From Oscillospiraceae bacterium (GTDB lineage: Bacteria; Bacillota; Clostridia; Oscillospirales; Ruminococcaceae), in the NCBI GenBank assembly GCA_017408395.1, contig JAFQUQ010000045.1, positions 1 through 49,216 on the forward strand: a stretch of 49,216 nucleotides of DNA, given 5' to 3'. A model generated the notes under the pieces. It was not told the DNA's origin. It saw nothing but the letters and a program-made list of their open reading frames with translations, and ran no database searches. The stretch's first letter is position 1, and each line of letters opens with the position of its first letter. The translations under genes were made by a program, and so were the position numbers. Of the stretch, positions 40,913-49,104 are shown piece by piece.

Positions 40913-43201
40913 ATGAAAGATAAAAACAGACTTACCATCGGTTTGATGGTTCACCATCTTGATAATGACTATTCAAAAGTGCTCCTTAAGGGTGCTGTTT
41001 CTGCTGCAGCTGAAATGGACGTAAACCTGGTCATTCTCCCCGGACGTTCTCTCAACTGTCAGCTTGACGACAGAAAATATACCGCCTTTGAATATCAGTA
41101 CAACACAATTTACAGCTATGCTTCAAGCCAGAATCTTGACGCACTTGTCGTTTCGGCAGGTACTATCGGTCAGTTTATTCCAAAGGAAGAATTCCGTCAG
41201 TTTCTTGCAGAATTCAAGAGCCTGCCAATTCTTACAATGGAAAATGAAGTAAGCGGCTATCCCTGTATCAGACTTTCGGGAAGCGGCATAAAAAGCATGG
41301 TAAACCACCTTATCAAGGAACACGGAAGAAAGCACATCGCTTTCGTTTCAGGTCCTAAGGGTAATGCCGATGCTGACGAAAGACTTGCTTTTTACCGTGA
41401 AGCACTTGAAGAAAACGGCATTGAATTTGACCCCGAAATGGTTGCTTACGGCAGATTTTCCGAATTCTGCGTTGACCTTGTGGGCAATCTCATTGACGCA
41501 CATCCTGGTAAAATCGACGCTATCTGCTTTGCAAACGATATGATGTGCAAGGGCGGCTATAAGGCTATTGAACAGCGTGGCCTTGTTGTGGGCAAGGATA
41601 TTGCGGTAACAGGCTACGATGATTCAGAGGTTGCAACTGCTCTTACTCCAATGCTTACAACTATCCGTGCAGACGCCGCAAAACTGGGCAGCTGTGCAAT
41701 AAAGGAAGCGGTCAAGCTTGCCAGGGGGCAGGATATTGACCAGCTTATCAGTCTCGGCTCATCCGTTGTTACAAGACAATCCTGCGGCTGTACAACCTTC
41801 TGGAACGAGTCAAACGAAAAGCATAAAACAATTATCAAGGCATCATCTCCCGAAAAGCTTGCTAATTCCATTATCTCGGAATATTTCTCCGAGTCCTTCT
41901 CATATAACACCGCCGTTCAGACAGACGGACTTAAGGATTTTCTCTTCAGCGTTCTTGAATTTGCCCATAAATCCGATAACGGCGATACTGCACCTTATTG
42001 CAGAAAATTCAAGCAGCTTATGGAAAAGGGTCTGGCAGACAACGTTCAGTCAGATACGCTTGTGGATATACTTAAAGCGCTCCGATATGCTGCGGTTATA
42101 ATTTCAGAGGAAAACAAGGATAAGGCCATTGCGGTACACAACATTATCGAATACTGCTTTGAAACGGTGTCGGACTTTATTCTCACATCAAACCGTCAGT
42201 CCATCGACGACCTTACATTTACACATTTCCTTATCAACAACATCACCAAGGATATGACCGTAGAGGGCAACGATGAAGAAAAACGCTACTTCTCAATTGT
42301 ACATAACCTCTACCGTACCCATATGAACAGCTCCTTCATCTACACCTATGCAGACCCTGTTGTTCATACCAAAACTATGGAGTGGCAAAGACCTGCTCAC
42401 CTCTATCTTAAATCCTACCACGACGGCGAGACTCTTACAGCAGTTAAAAAGGATTCCCAGATAATCGACTCCCTTGACTGTATCTGCAATGAATTTACGC
42501 CTGACAGACGACGCACCGTGATACTTTTCCCTCTGTTTATGAACGAGGAACACTACGGCGTTATCGTAAGCGAGATAGAGTACGAATATTTCAGCTATAT
42601 TTACTCCGTTGCTCCGCAGATATGCACCGCTATAAAGCTTACACGCCTTGTAAATCAGCTTGAAAGCTCACTTGACGCTGCTACCTTCCGCAATAATCAG
42701 CTTAACCGCATTTCAATGTACGACGAGCTGACGGGAGTTTACAACAGACGAGGCTTCTTTGAATTTGCAAACCGTGTATTTATGGCTCCCGAAAACGAGG
42801 GCAGACGCGGCGTTATCATCTTCGGCGACCTTGACAATCTTAAGAAGATAAACGATACCTTCGGTCACGAGGACGGCGACTACGCTATTATCTGTTCCGC
42901 AAACTTCATCAAAAGCGGTCTGAGACACACGGATATTGTGGGAAGAATAGGCGGCGATGAGTTTGCTGCATTCGCTCTCTGCGAAAACGAAAGCATAATC
43001 AAATCCATCCCTTCCCGTATCAAACAGATTGCCGCAAGACACAATCATTACAGCAATAAGGCTTATAATATTACTGTCAGCGTAGGTATTTATGAGGTAA
43101 GATGCAGTCCTGAAAGAACTATCCAGTCATTTATGGACAAAGCCGACTCCTCTCTCTATGAAGACAAGAAGAACAAGAATACAGATATTCTTAAGCAGTA
43201 A
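40913..43201 (+). CDS. Cytoplasmic LacI-type ligand-binding domain fused to a GGDEF diguanylate cyclase
   Basis: 762 residues. Residues 7-300 form a periplasmic-binding-protein-like domain of the LacI/GalR type (LTIGLMVHHLDNDYSKVLLKG, HIAFVSGPKGNADADERLAFYREAL, DAICFANDMMCKGGYKAI, VTGYDDSEVATALTPMLTTIR), but there is no helix-turn-helix and no signal peptide, so it binds its ligand in the cytoplasm. A helical and GAF-like middle (about 320-570) leads to a coiled coil and the GGDEF domain (about 600-750). The motif GRIGGDEF is intact (about residue 680) and RHTD five residues upstream is an RxxD inhibitory site. It should make c-di-GMP with feedback control, switched by a sugar-like ligand. 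Confidence 0.92.
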   Translation: MKDKNRLTIGLMVHHLDNDYSKVLLKGAVSAAAEMDVNLVILPGRSLNCQLDDRKYTAFEYQYNTIYSYASSQNLDALVVSAGTIGQFIPKEEFRQFLAEFKSLPILTMENEVSGYPCIRLSGSGIKSMVNHLIKEHGRKHIAFVSGPKGNADADERLAFYREALEENGIEFDPEMVAYGRFSEFCVDLVGNLIDAHPGKIDAICFANDMMCKGGYKAIEQRGLVVGKDIAVTGYDDSEVATALTPMLTTIRADAAKLGSCAIKEAVKLARGQDIDQLISLGSSVVTRQSCGCTTFWNESNEKHKTIIKASSPEKLANSIISEYFSESFSYNTAVQTDGLKDFLFSVLEFAHKSDNGDTAPYCRKFKQLMEKGLADNVQSDTLVDILKALRYAAVIISEENKDKAIAVHNIIEYCFETVSDFILTSNRQSIDDLTFTHFLINNITKDMTVEGNDEEKRYFSIVHNLYRTHMNSSFIYTYADPVVHTKTMEWQRPAHLYLKSYHDGETLTAVKKDSQIIDSLDCICNEFTPDRRRTVILFPLFMNEEHYGVIVSEIEYEYFSYIYSVAPQICTAIKLTRLVNQLESSLDAATFRNNQLNRISMYDELTGVYNRRGFFEFANRVFMAPENEGRRGVIIFGDLDNLKKINDTFGHEDGDYAIICSANFIKSGLRHTDIVGRIGGDEFAAFALCENESIIKSIPSRIKQIAARHNHYSNKAYNITVSVGIYEVRCSPERTIQSFMDKADSSLYEDKKNKNTDILKQ

Positions 43202-43207
43202 AACAGC

Positions 43208-43239
43208 AAGTCCCGTAACACCGAAATGTTACGGGACTT
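43208..43239 (+). terminator. Terminator of the sensor-GGDEF gene
   Basis: Perfect 13-pair stem AAGTCCCGTAACA with 6-base loop, then TTTTTTAC. Confidence 0.9.
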
Positions 43240-43241
43240 TT

Positions 43242-43790
43242 TTACTTTATGCTGTACTCAATCTCCACAGTACCATCGTGGAGATTTTTAATTTTAAAAA
43301 CGCCGTCCTCATATGTCATATAGCTCTTGTCCTTGTTTTCCTTAGGAATTGAAACAGAGCCGGGATTGATGTATACAAAATCGTTTGACTCATCGACCAC
43401 CTGAACGTGAGTATGACCGTGGATGAGAATGTCGCCCTTTGAAATAAGAGGAGGATTTGCGGTGTTGTATTTATGACCGTGAGTTACAAACACGGTTCTT
43501 CCTTCAAGATAAAGGAGAGCGTATTCCGCAAGGATCGGGAACTCCAGCACCATCTGGTCAACCTCTGTATCACAGTTGCCTCTTACGCAGAAGAGCTTAT
43601 CCTTACGCTCATTAAGCAGACGGATTACCTCCTTTGGTGCATAACCTGCAGGAAGGTCATTTCTGGGGCCGTGATAAAGAATATCCCCCAGTATAATAAG
43701 ACGCTCCGCCTTTTCCTCGTCAAAACGCTTTAACATCTGTGCGGCGCTTGGATATGAGCCGTGAATATCCGACGCAAACATTAATTTCAT
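43242..43790 (-). CDS. yfcE: YfcE/MJ0936-family metallophosphodiesterase
   Basis: 182 residues with the metal-binding motifs of calcineurin-like phosphodiesterases: FASDIHGSY at the start, LGDILYHG, GNCDTEVD, THGHKYN and HGHTHVQ, and finally NPGSVSIPK. The enzyme is a small metal-dependent phosphodiesterase, active on model phosphodiesters in E. coli YfcE; its true substrate is unknown. A MITE lies 20 bases upstream of its start, between it and the YfhO gene. Confidence 0.93.
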   Translation of the reverse strand: MKLMFASDIHGSYPSAAQMLKRFDEEKAERLIILGDILYHGPRNDLPAGYAPKEVIRLLNERKDKLFCVRGNCDTEVDQMVLEFPILAEYALLYLEGRTVFVTHGHKYNTANPPLISKGDILIHGHTHVQVVDESNDFVYINPGSVSIPKENKDKSYMTYEDGVFKIKNLHDGTVEIEYSIK

Positions 43791-43810
43791 ATAAAAACCT
43801 GCTTTCCTTT

Positions 43811-43903
43811 AAGGAAACGCTGATTAAAGCCAAAGGCATCGTTTCCGACGCTCGAAAATCCGTCACTGAGAGTGTCGTGAAACGATTTAATCAGCGATTC
43901 CTT
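43811..43903. mobile_element. MITE-like 93-base palindromic element
   Basis: Terminal inverted repeats at 43811-43828 and 43886-43903 agree at 17 of 18 positions (AAGGAAACGCTGATTAAA). Inside, ATCGTTTCCGACGCTC and GAGAGTGTCGTGAAACGAT form a second imperfect arm pair. The element has no reading frame, and its right end overlaps the last bases of the YfhO gene's stop codon. Such short elements in Ruminococcus-like genomes are spread by transposases encoded elsewhere. No target duplication could be seen. Confidence 0.72.
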
Positions 43904-46656
43904 TAATCCTCATAAAGTCTGTTCAGCAGAACAGGCTGTTTTCTTTTTTCAAGTATACCTATCATCACAACAATGATCACACCTGCAATGCTCATCATAA
44001 TTCCCACAGCCATTCCCTTAGGGAAGAAGGACATTTCAATTGTGTGAGTACCTGCCGTTACAGGAATTCCCACAAGAGCCTCTGCAAGCTGTACCGCTTC
44101 GATTTTTTCACCGTCAACCTTGATAGTCCAGCCCGGCTCCCATGCAATTGATGTAAACAGGATACCGTCCTCATCGGCAGTTACCGTGCCCTTGATGTGG
44201 TCTTCCCTGAATTCCTCTACCACAAGCGGATTTTGTTTAAGCTCGTCGATAGTGGCACGGAAGGCTTCCTCGTCAAGATAGTAGAAATATTCGTCTGCAA
44301 AAAGAACCTCGTTCTTTTCTTCGGTGATTGTTGTAATAAGTGAGAACTGCTCACCCGGAGCAAATCTTCCGAGAGTCTGGATAACCTTGTTTCCGCCCTC
44401 AAAGTAGTAGTCAACAAATTCCTCATTGAGCCACATATTTACCTTGCGCTCATAGCTTGTGGGGAAGTAAACGTAAACCATATCCTCTGTAGGAGCTGTA
44501 ACAAGGAATTCGATATGTGAATTTTCACCTTCTACCCTCGGTACATATTTGGAATGACTACCGTATGTGGAAGGCTTTGCGTTTTCGGTAAGGATCTTGT
44601 CAATTTCGATCTGCTTGAAATAATCGGCCTTGGTATCTGACGCAAGCGCAGACAGAAGCTGATTCTGTGCCTCAAACGGATTCTGGTCGTCAAGCTCTAC
44701 CTCTGCAATTTCCTCATCTGCCATAAAGCCGATAGGGAGTGCGTAAGGATTTTCGTAAACATAGAAAATTTCCTTCTTGTCACCGTTCGCAAGCACCATT
44801 TCATCATAATGCTTGTTTTCGGCAACGTCAATTACACCGTCGTCATTCTTTACGGCAGAGCCTTTTTCCATAACATATCTGATACCGAGAATTGCGTCGG
44901 AAACATAGGTCGAGCCTTTATATTTGATATAATGGCCGCCGTAGGAGAAGCCAAGCTTGCGGAGAAATTCAATAGGCGCTTCGTTGAGGGTTGAGCTTGA
45001 ATGTGAGATACCGTAGGAATTGAATGCCATAGCGTCGTTTACGGTACGGTGATAGTTTGATTCAATCCTGTAAACGGGGTCGGTGTCCATTTCGTAAATT
45101 TTATCAACGGTGTTTCTTCCGAGAGTGATATATCTGTTGTAGGAAGAATTCTTAGAGTAAACAACGTCCTTGTCAATGCGGAAAATCGTGTAGGTCGAGG
45201 AAACCGTCAGCTCAATAAAGATAAATATAAGCAAAATAACGGGTACGGTCTTTACTGTATTTTTCTTGTAGAAATACAGCAGCAGAGCATAAATTCCGCC
45301 AAGAGCAATTGTAAACCAGACGGTTGCAAGCAGGGTTACTCTTTCAAGCTCCTGACCGTCAACGTAAAGCACATATCCGAACAGCAGGAAGAAAACTCCG
45401 CCTATTTCCTTAAAGCTTACACCCTCGATGCGTTCAAATGCCTGTGCGGCCATAAGAATGAACACAAAGCTGCAGATGAAGGAATAACGGTAAGGAAGCC
45501 AGTTTGGTACCTGAAAGCCGTGCCACGCCATATCAACCGTTGACATATACATTGAAAGCACGATAGACAGTGCAAGCAGTCCCATACCGATTTTGTTGCG
45601 TAATTTAATGTTCTCATTCATAAAGAACAGCGGTACAAGCAGTATCGTCAGCACGCCGCAGTATACCACAGGCGAGCCTTCGGGACGGCAGGTATCGTAA
45701 ACGTTAGGCAGGAGGTTTACAAAGAAATCAATGAAATCAAACTGCGTCTTCATTGTAAAATTCGGGTCTGTAAACTCAAACTTGCCCAGTGAAAGGGAGA
45801 AATACAGCGGAACAAGCAGCCACGCAGAGCATACTGCGGAAAGAACGCCACCCACCGCAAACTTTACGCCGCTTATGAAAATATGCTTGATTTTAGATGT
45901 ATCAGGCCACTCGGAAATGCTGAACAGATACACTAAGAAATACAGAATACAGAACATCGCTATCATCCAGCCGATGTAGAAATTTGCAATAAACATCAGC
46001 GTCAGCGGAATGATAAGATAAAGCATCTTGCCGTCGTCAATGATTTTTTCTATGCCCTTGCAGATAAGAGGAAGATAAATCAGACCGTCCAGCCACATAG
46101 GGTCCATAAGCTGAACTATCATATAACCCATCAGCGAATAGATTATGCCGAAAATGATTGCGGTGTTGTCTTTATATTTCTTCCGTGTGCTCAGATAATA
46201 GAGCATAACGATGCTTGCCGTACCCAGCTTGCACAGCTGCATAATCTGAATGGAAAGCGTCATCAGCGAGCGTGGCAGCAGCATTACTATAAGCGTAAAC
46301 GGGCTTGCAAGATAGTAAGCATAAATACCTATTATTTCCCCCGAAAGGTTTCTGCTCCAGGAATTTACAGCACTTCCTCTGCCCCAGAAAATATCACGGA
46401 GATTTTCAAAATAGTAAACATACTGCCCGTTAAGGTCAAGTACAAGAACAGACTCATCCTTAGGGGGAAGTATCTGAAAATCACCTATTTTGAAGCCATT
46501 GTCGGGAAACCAGTTAAGAGGGTCTACTCCGAAGAAAAAGTATGCCAGGGATAATACAACTATCGGTATAAAAAATGCCCATAAATACTTTCTGTTATTA
46601 TATAAAAAGGTACCCAGATTAAATTTAAGGGTAACAGGAATTTTGTTGTCCTTCAA
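43903..46656 (-). CDS. YfhO-family multi-pass membrane protein
   Basis: 917 residues from a TTG at 46656, with GGGCGG about seven bases upstream. An in-frame ATG at 46686 lies at the expected transcription start (promoter at 46696-46723), which would leave no leader, so it is less likely. About twelve membrane helices (to about 500) with the YfhO signature near the start (LDLNGQYVYYFENLRDIFWGRGS, NLSGEIIGIYAYYLASPF, LMDPMWLDGLIYLPLI), and a large extracellular C-terminal domain, ending in a helix and a KRKQPVLLNRLYED tail. YfhO proteins are GT-C-like membrane proteins linked to glycosylation of teichoic acids or surface glycans. Single gene; its end touches a MITE. Confidence 0.9.
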   Translation of the reverse strand: MKDNKIPVTLKFNLGTFLYNNRKYLWAFFIPIVVLSLAYFFFGVDPLNWFPDNGFKIGDFQILPPKDESVLVLDLNGQYVYYFENLRDIFWGRGSAVNSWSRNLSGEIIGIYAYYLASPFTLIVMLLPRSLMTLSIQIMQLCKLGTASIVMLYYLSTRKKYKDNTAIIFGIIYSLMGYMIVQLMDPMWLDGLIYLPLICKGIEKIIDDGKMLYLIIPLTLMFIANFYIGWMIAMFCILYFLVYLFSISEWPDTSKIKHIFISGVKFAVGGVLSAVCSAWLLVPLYFSLSLGKFEFTDPNFTMKTQFDFIDFFVNLLPNVYDTCRPEGSPVVYCGVLTILLVPLFFMNENIKLRNKIGMGLLALSIVLSMYMSTVDMAWHGFQVPNWLPYRYSFICSFVFILMAAQAFERIEGVSFKEIGGVFFLLFGYVLYVDGQELERVTLLATVWFTIALGGIYALLLYFYKKNTVKTVPVILLIFIFIELTVSSTYTIFRIDKDVVYSKNSSYNRYITLGRNTVDKIYEMDTDPVYRIESNYHRTVNDAMAFNSYGISHSSSTLNEAPIEFLRKLGFSYGGHYIKYKGSTYVSDAILGIRYVMEKGSAVKNDDGVIDVAENKHYDEMVLANGDKKEIFYVYENPYALPIGFMADEEIAEVELDDQNPFEAQNQLLSALASDTKADYFKQIEIDKILTENAKPSTYGSHSKYVPRVEGENSHIEFLVTAPTEDMVYVYFPTSYERKVNMWLNEEFVDYYFEGGNKVIQTLGRFAPGEQFSLITTITEEKNEVLFADEYFYYLDEEAFRATIDELKQNPLVVEEFREDHIKGTVTADEDGILFTSIAWEPGWTIKVDGEKIEAVQLAEALVGIPVTAGTHTIEMSFFPKGMAVGIMMSIAGVIIVVMIGILEKRKQPVLLNRLYED

Positions 46657-46695
46657 ATAAAGCCGCCCTTTCACAAAAAAATACATACATTATTT

Positions 46696-46723
46696 ATTAT
46701 ACTATATTTCGGGGGATTTACAA
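46696..46723 (-). promoter_or_regulatory. Promoter of the YfhO gene
   Basis: TTGTAA, 16 bases, TATAAT on the minus strand. Confidence 0.7.
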
Positions 46724-46776
46724 TAGATTTTGCAAATTTTCGGTGTTTTTACATAAAACTTTTTACATAAATAAAA

Positions 46777-46816
46777 GGGACTCTGCAAATCAGAATAAGC
46801 TTCTGCACAAAGTCCC
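46777..46816 (-). terminator. Terminator of the cysteine desulfurase gene
   Basis: Outer stem GGGACUUUG/CAGAGUCCC with an inner CAGAA/UUCUG hairpin, followed on the minus strand by TTTTATTTATG. Confidence 0.8.
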
Positions 46817-46822
46817 CTGTTT

Positions 46823-47968
46823 TTATTTTGTTTTTGCAAGGTTAGCGTAACCGTCACGGATAGCGTTTACCAGCACGTCGATTTCCCCCACCGTTGTTGT
46901 ACGGCAGATGGAAACTCTGATTGCGCTGTCGGCAAGCTTATCGGAAATGCCCATTGCCGTAAGCACGGAGCTGTGCGCACCCTTTGAGCAGGCAGAGCCG
47001 CTGGAAACGTAAATTTCCTTGCTTTCAAGGTAGTGGAGCATTATTTCCGAACGTATGCCCTCGACGGAAAAATTAAGTATGTAGGGCGAATTGTTTTCCT
47101 GCTTGGAGTTTATCTTGACAAAATCGAGCTTTGACAGGCTCTTTACAAGATAAGCGTTAATAGTTTCGGCATTGCTGTAAGCGGTTTTCATTGTGCCCAT
47201 AAGCGCTCTTACAGCTGCTCCGAAGCCTGCGATAAGTGGCACGGCCTCAGTACCCGAACGGAGTCCCTTTTCCTGACCGCCGCCGTGCACAAGAGGAGCA
47301 ATTCTCACGCCGTTCTTGATAAACATTGCACCTACGCCCTTTACAGCGTGGACCTTATGTCCCGAAACGACAATGGTATCCGCAAAAATATCCGCTGACT
47401 TTATCGGAATTTTCATAAAGCCCTGTACAGCGTCGCAATGGGTGATACATTCGGGGAAATTCCTTTTTACGTAGGAAAAAATCTTTTTAACGGGATTTAT
47501 CGCACCCGTTTCATTGTTTACAAGCATACAGGACACCAGAAATGTGTCGTTATCGACTGCCTTGATAAAATCGTCAGGGTCGATAACACCGTTTCTGTCG
47601 GACATAATGCGTACAACGGTATATTCGCCGCTGTCCTCAAGATATTTTATCGGCTCGGCAACTGAGGGGTGCTCAATTGCGGAAACTACGATTTTCTTAC
47701 GGTTACGCTTGCCGTAATTTTTTGCTGCACCAAGAATGATAGTATTGTTTGCCTCGGTAGCACCCGATGTAAAGGTTATGCATTTAGGGTCGCACACAAG
47801 AGCTGCGGCAATAGCCTTTCTCGCATCAGTCATATTATTTTCTGCGGAAAGTCCCATTTTATGAAGAGAGGACGGATTTCCGAAATCCTCTACCATATTC
47901 TGAAAAACAGCCGAAACAGCAGGCTCACAGGGCTTTGTTGTAGCGGCATTATCAAGATAAACGCTCAT
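46823..47968 (-). CDS. Cysteine desulfurase (NifS/IscS class V aminotransferase)
   Basis: 381 residues from ATG 47968 with AAGGAA upstream; the open frame before it includes the promoter. A pyridoxal-phosphate enzyme that takes sulfur from cysteine. Features: YLDNAATTKP at the N-terminus, TSGATEANN, the PLP lysine in SGHKVHAVKG (Lys205), GGQEKGLRSGTE, and the catalytic cysteine loop SSGSACSKG (Cys327). The longer, SACSxG-type active loop is the group I (IscS/NifS) form. It is not next to iscU, thiI or mnmA here. It serves Fe-S cluster, thiamin or tRNA thiolation needs; which is not decidable from context. Confidence 0.93.
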   Translation of the reverse strand: MSVYLDNAATTKPCEPAVSAVFQNMVEDFGNPSSLHKMGLSAENNMTDARKAIAAALVCDPKCITFTSGATEANNTIILGAAKNYGKRNRKKIVVSAIEHPSVAEPIKYLEDSGEYTVVRIMSDRNGVIDPDDFIKAVDNDTFLVSCMLVNNETGAINPVKKIFSYVKRNFPECITHCDAVQGFMKIPIKSADIFADTIVVSGHKVHAVKGVGAMFIKNGVRIAPLVHGGGQEKGLRSGTEAVPLIAGFGAAVRALMGTMKTAYSNAETINAYLVKSLSKLDFVKINSKQENNSPYILNFSVEGIRSEIMLHYLESKEIYVSSGSACSKGAHSSVLTAMGISDKLADSAIRVSICRTTTVGEIDVLVNAIRDGYANLAKTK

Positions 47969-47999
47969 TTTCAACGTTCCTTTCATCTGAATTACCTTA

Positions 48000-48028
48000 A
48001 TTATACTATATTTTTGCTCAAAAGCAAA
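48000..48028 (-). promoter_or_regulatory. Promoter of the cysteine desulfurase gene
   Basis: Perfect TATAAT at 48000-48005; the -35 is weak (TTTGCT at 17 or TTGCTT at 16 bases). No cysteine- or iron-responsive site recognised. Confidence 0.6.
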
Positions 48029-48237
48029 TAGTTTACACCAATTTTCGTTTTTACCTTTTAAACATTTATTGCACATATACAGGCACTCTGTTTTGTGCAG
48101 ATTAACATACTGTAAAAATACGGTTTTTCATCCTTCACCGACTTATGTTTAAAATGCAGTAAAATCAACCGCAGTCACCCTTTGTTTTATATTAAAAACC
48201 GACAAATGTGTACGAAATATTAAAGCCAAAGAGAAAT

Positions 48238-48266
48238 TTGCCTGCAAAGAAAATGGGGTTTATAAT
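48238..48266 (+). promoter_or_regulatory. Promoter of the ECF S-component gene
   Basis: TTGCCT, 17 bases, TATAAT on the plus strand; the leader is about 25 bases. The remaining divergent space 48029-48237 holds nothing I can name, and no riboswitch. Confidence 0.7.
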
Positions 48267-48297
48267 TAAACCATACCAAACGAAAGAAGGAATTACC

Positions 48298-49044
48298 TTG
48301 GCAACAATGACAATGACAAAAAACAGAAAAGCACTTTACAGAATAATCACCATCGGACTTATGGCGGCGCTGGTTTATGTGGGAAATTATCTTCAGATCA
48401 AAATTCCAAACGGCGTCCTTGTAACAAGAATTCACCTTGGAAACTCAATGTGTCTGCTTGCAGGTCTGCTTTTCGGCGGATTGAACGGCGGTCTTGCATC
48501 AGGCTTCGGTGCGGCGCTTTACGACCTTTTCGACCCCACCTACATCGTTTCCGCACCATACACCTTTATTTCCAAATTTGCAATGGGCTTCACAGCAGGT
48601 GCACTCCGCACCAAAAATGAAAAGGTACGTGTAACGCTGGCGGCAATAACAGGTCAGCTTGTATATATTTTCCTTTACCTGCTCAAATCATATTTTACCA
48701 TAATCATTCTCGGCGGTACGCAGGAAGCTGCGTGGACAGCTGTCGGCACAAACGCCCTGACCTCCTCAATAAACGGCATACTTGCGGTAATTATTGCAGT
48801 GCCACTTTATTTTGCTTTGCGTACCGCACTTAAACAGACGGGAATTTACGCTCTCATTGCGGAAAACGACGCTGAAAACAAGCAGGACTCCGCAAAAAAA
48901 GCAAAGCCTTCAATTATTGCGGCAATTGCAGTTCTGACAGCAGCTGCAATCGGACTTTCCATCCGTCTTTCAGCAGAAAACAAGCTTAAAGCAAAGCGTG
49001 CTGAAGAAGCAAACTCCCTCTCCTCGGAAATCAAGCTTCAATAG
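48298..49044 (+). CDS. ECF transporter S component (vitamin uptake)
   Basis: 248 residues from a TTG at 48298 with AAGGAA seven bases upstream; an in-frame ATG at 48307 is an alternative. Six membrane helices (about 15-180) with RIHLGNSMCLLAGLLFGGLNGGLASGFGAALYDLFDP and APYTFISKFAMGFTAGAL, a form typical of S components of energy-coupling-factor importers. These proteins bind one vitamin or precursor and share EcfA/EcfT, which are not encoded here. After the usual S-component length, a 65-residue extension has a Lys/Asp-rich stretch and a seventh helix (PSIIAAIAVLTAAAIGLSI) plus a charged tail, which is unusual. The ligand cannot be read from sequence. Confidence 0.82.
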   Translation: MATMTMTKNRKALYRIITIGLMAALVYVGNYLQIKIPNGVLVTRIHLGNSMCLLAGLLFGGLNGGLASGFGAALYDLFDPTYIVSAPYTFISKFAMGFTAGALRTKNEKVRVTLAAITGQLVYIFLYLLKSYFTIIILGGTQEAAWTAVGTNALTSSINGILAVIIAVPLYFALRTALKQTGIYALIAENDAENKQDSAKKAKPSIIAAIAVLTAAAIGLSIRLSAENKLKAKRAEEANSLSSEIKLQ

Positions 49045-49048
49045 TAAA

Positions 49049-49076
49049 AGGCTTTACGGAAATCCCCGTAAAGCCT
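49049..49076 (+). terminator. Terminator of the ECF S-component gene
   Basis: Perfect 11-pair stem AGGCTTTACGG; followed by CAGTTTGT. A second hairpin, TTGTCGAAAA/TTTTCGACAA, lies at 49081-49104. Confidence 0.8.
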
Positions 49077-49104
49077 CAGTTTGTCGAAAAAGTTTTTTCG
49101 ACAA

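Noticed and set aside
48077-48297. Riboswitch before the ECF S-component gene
   Set aside because: The promoter at 48238-48266 leaves a leader of about 25 bases, and no terminator or aptamer pattern was seen upstream.
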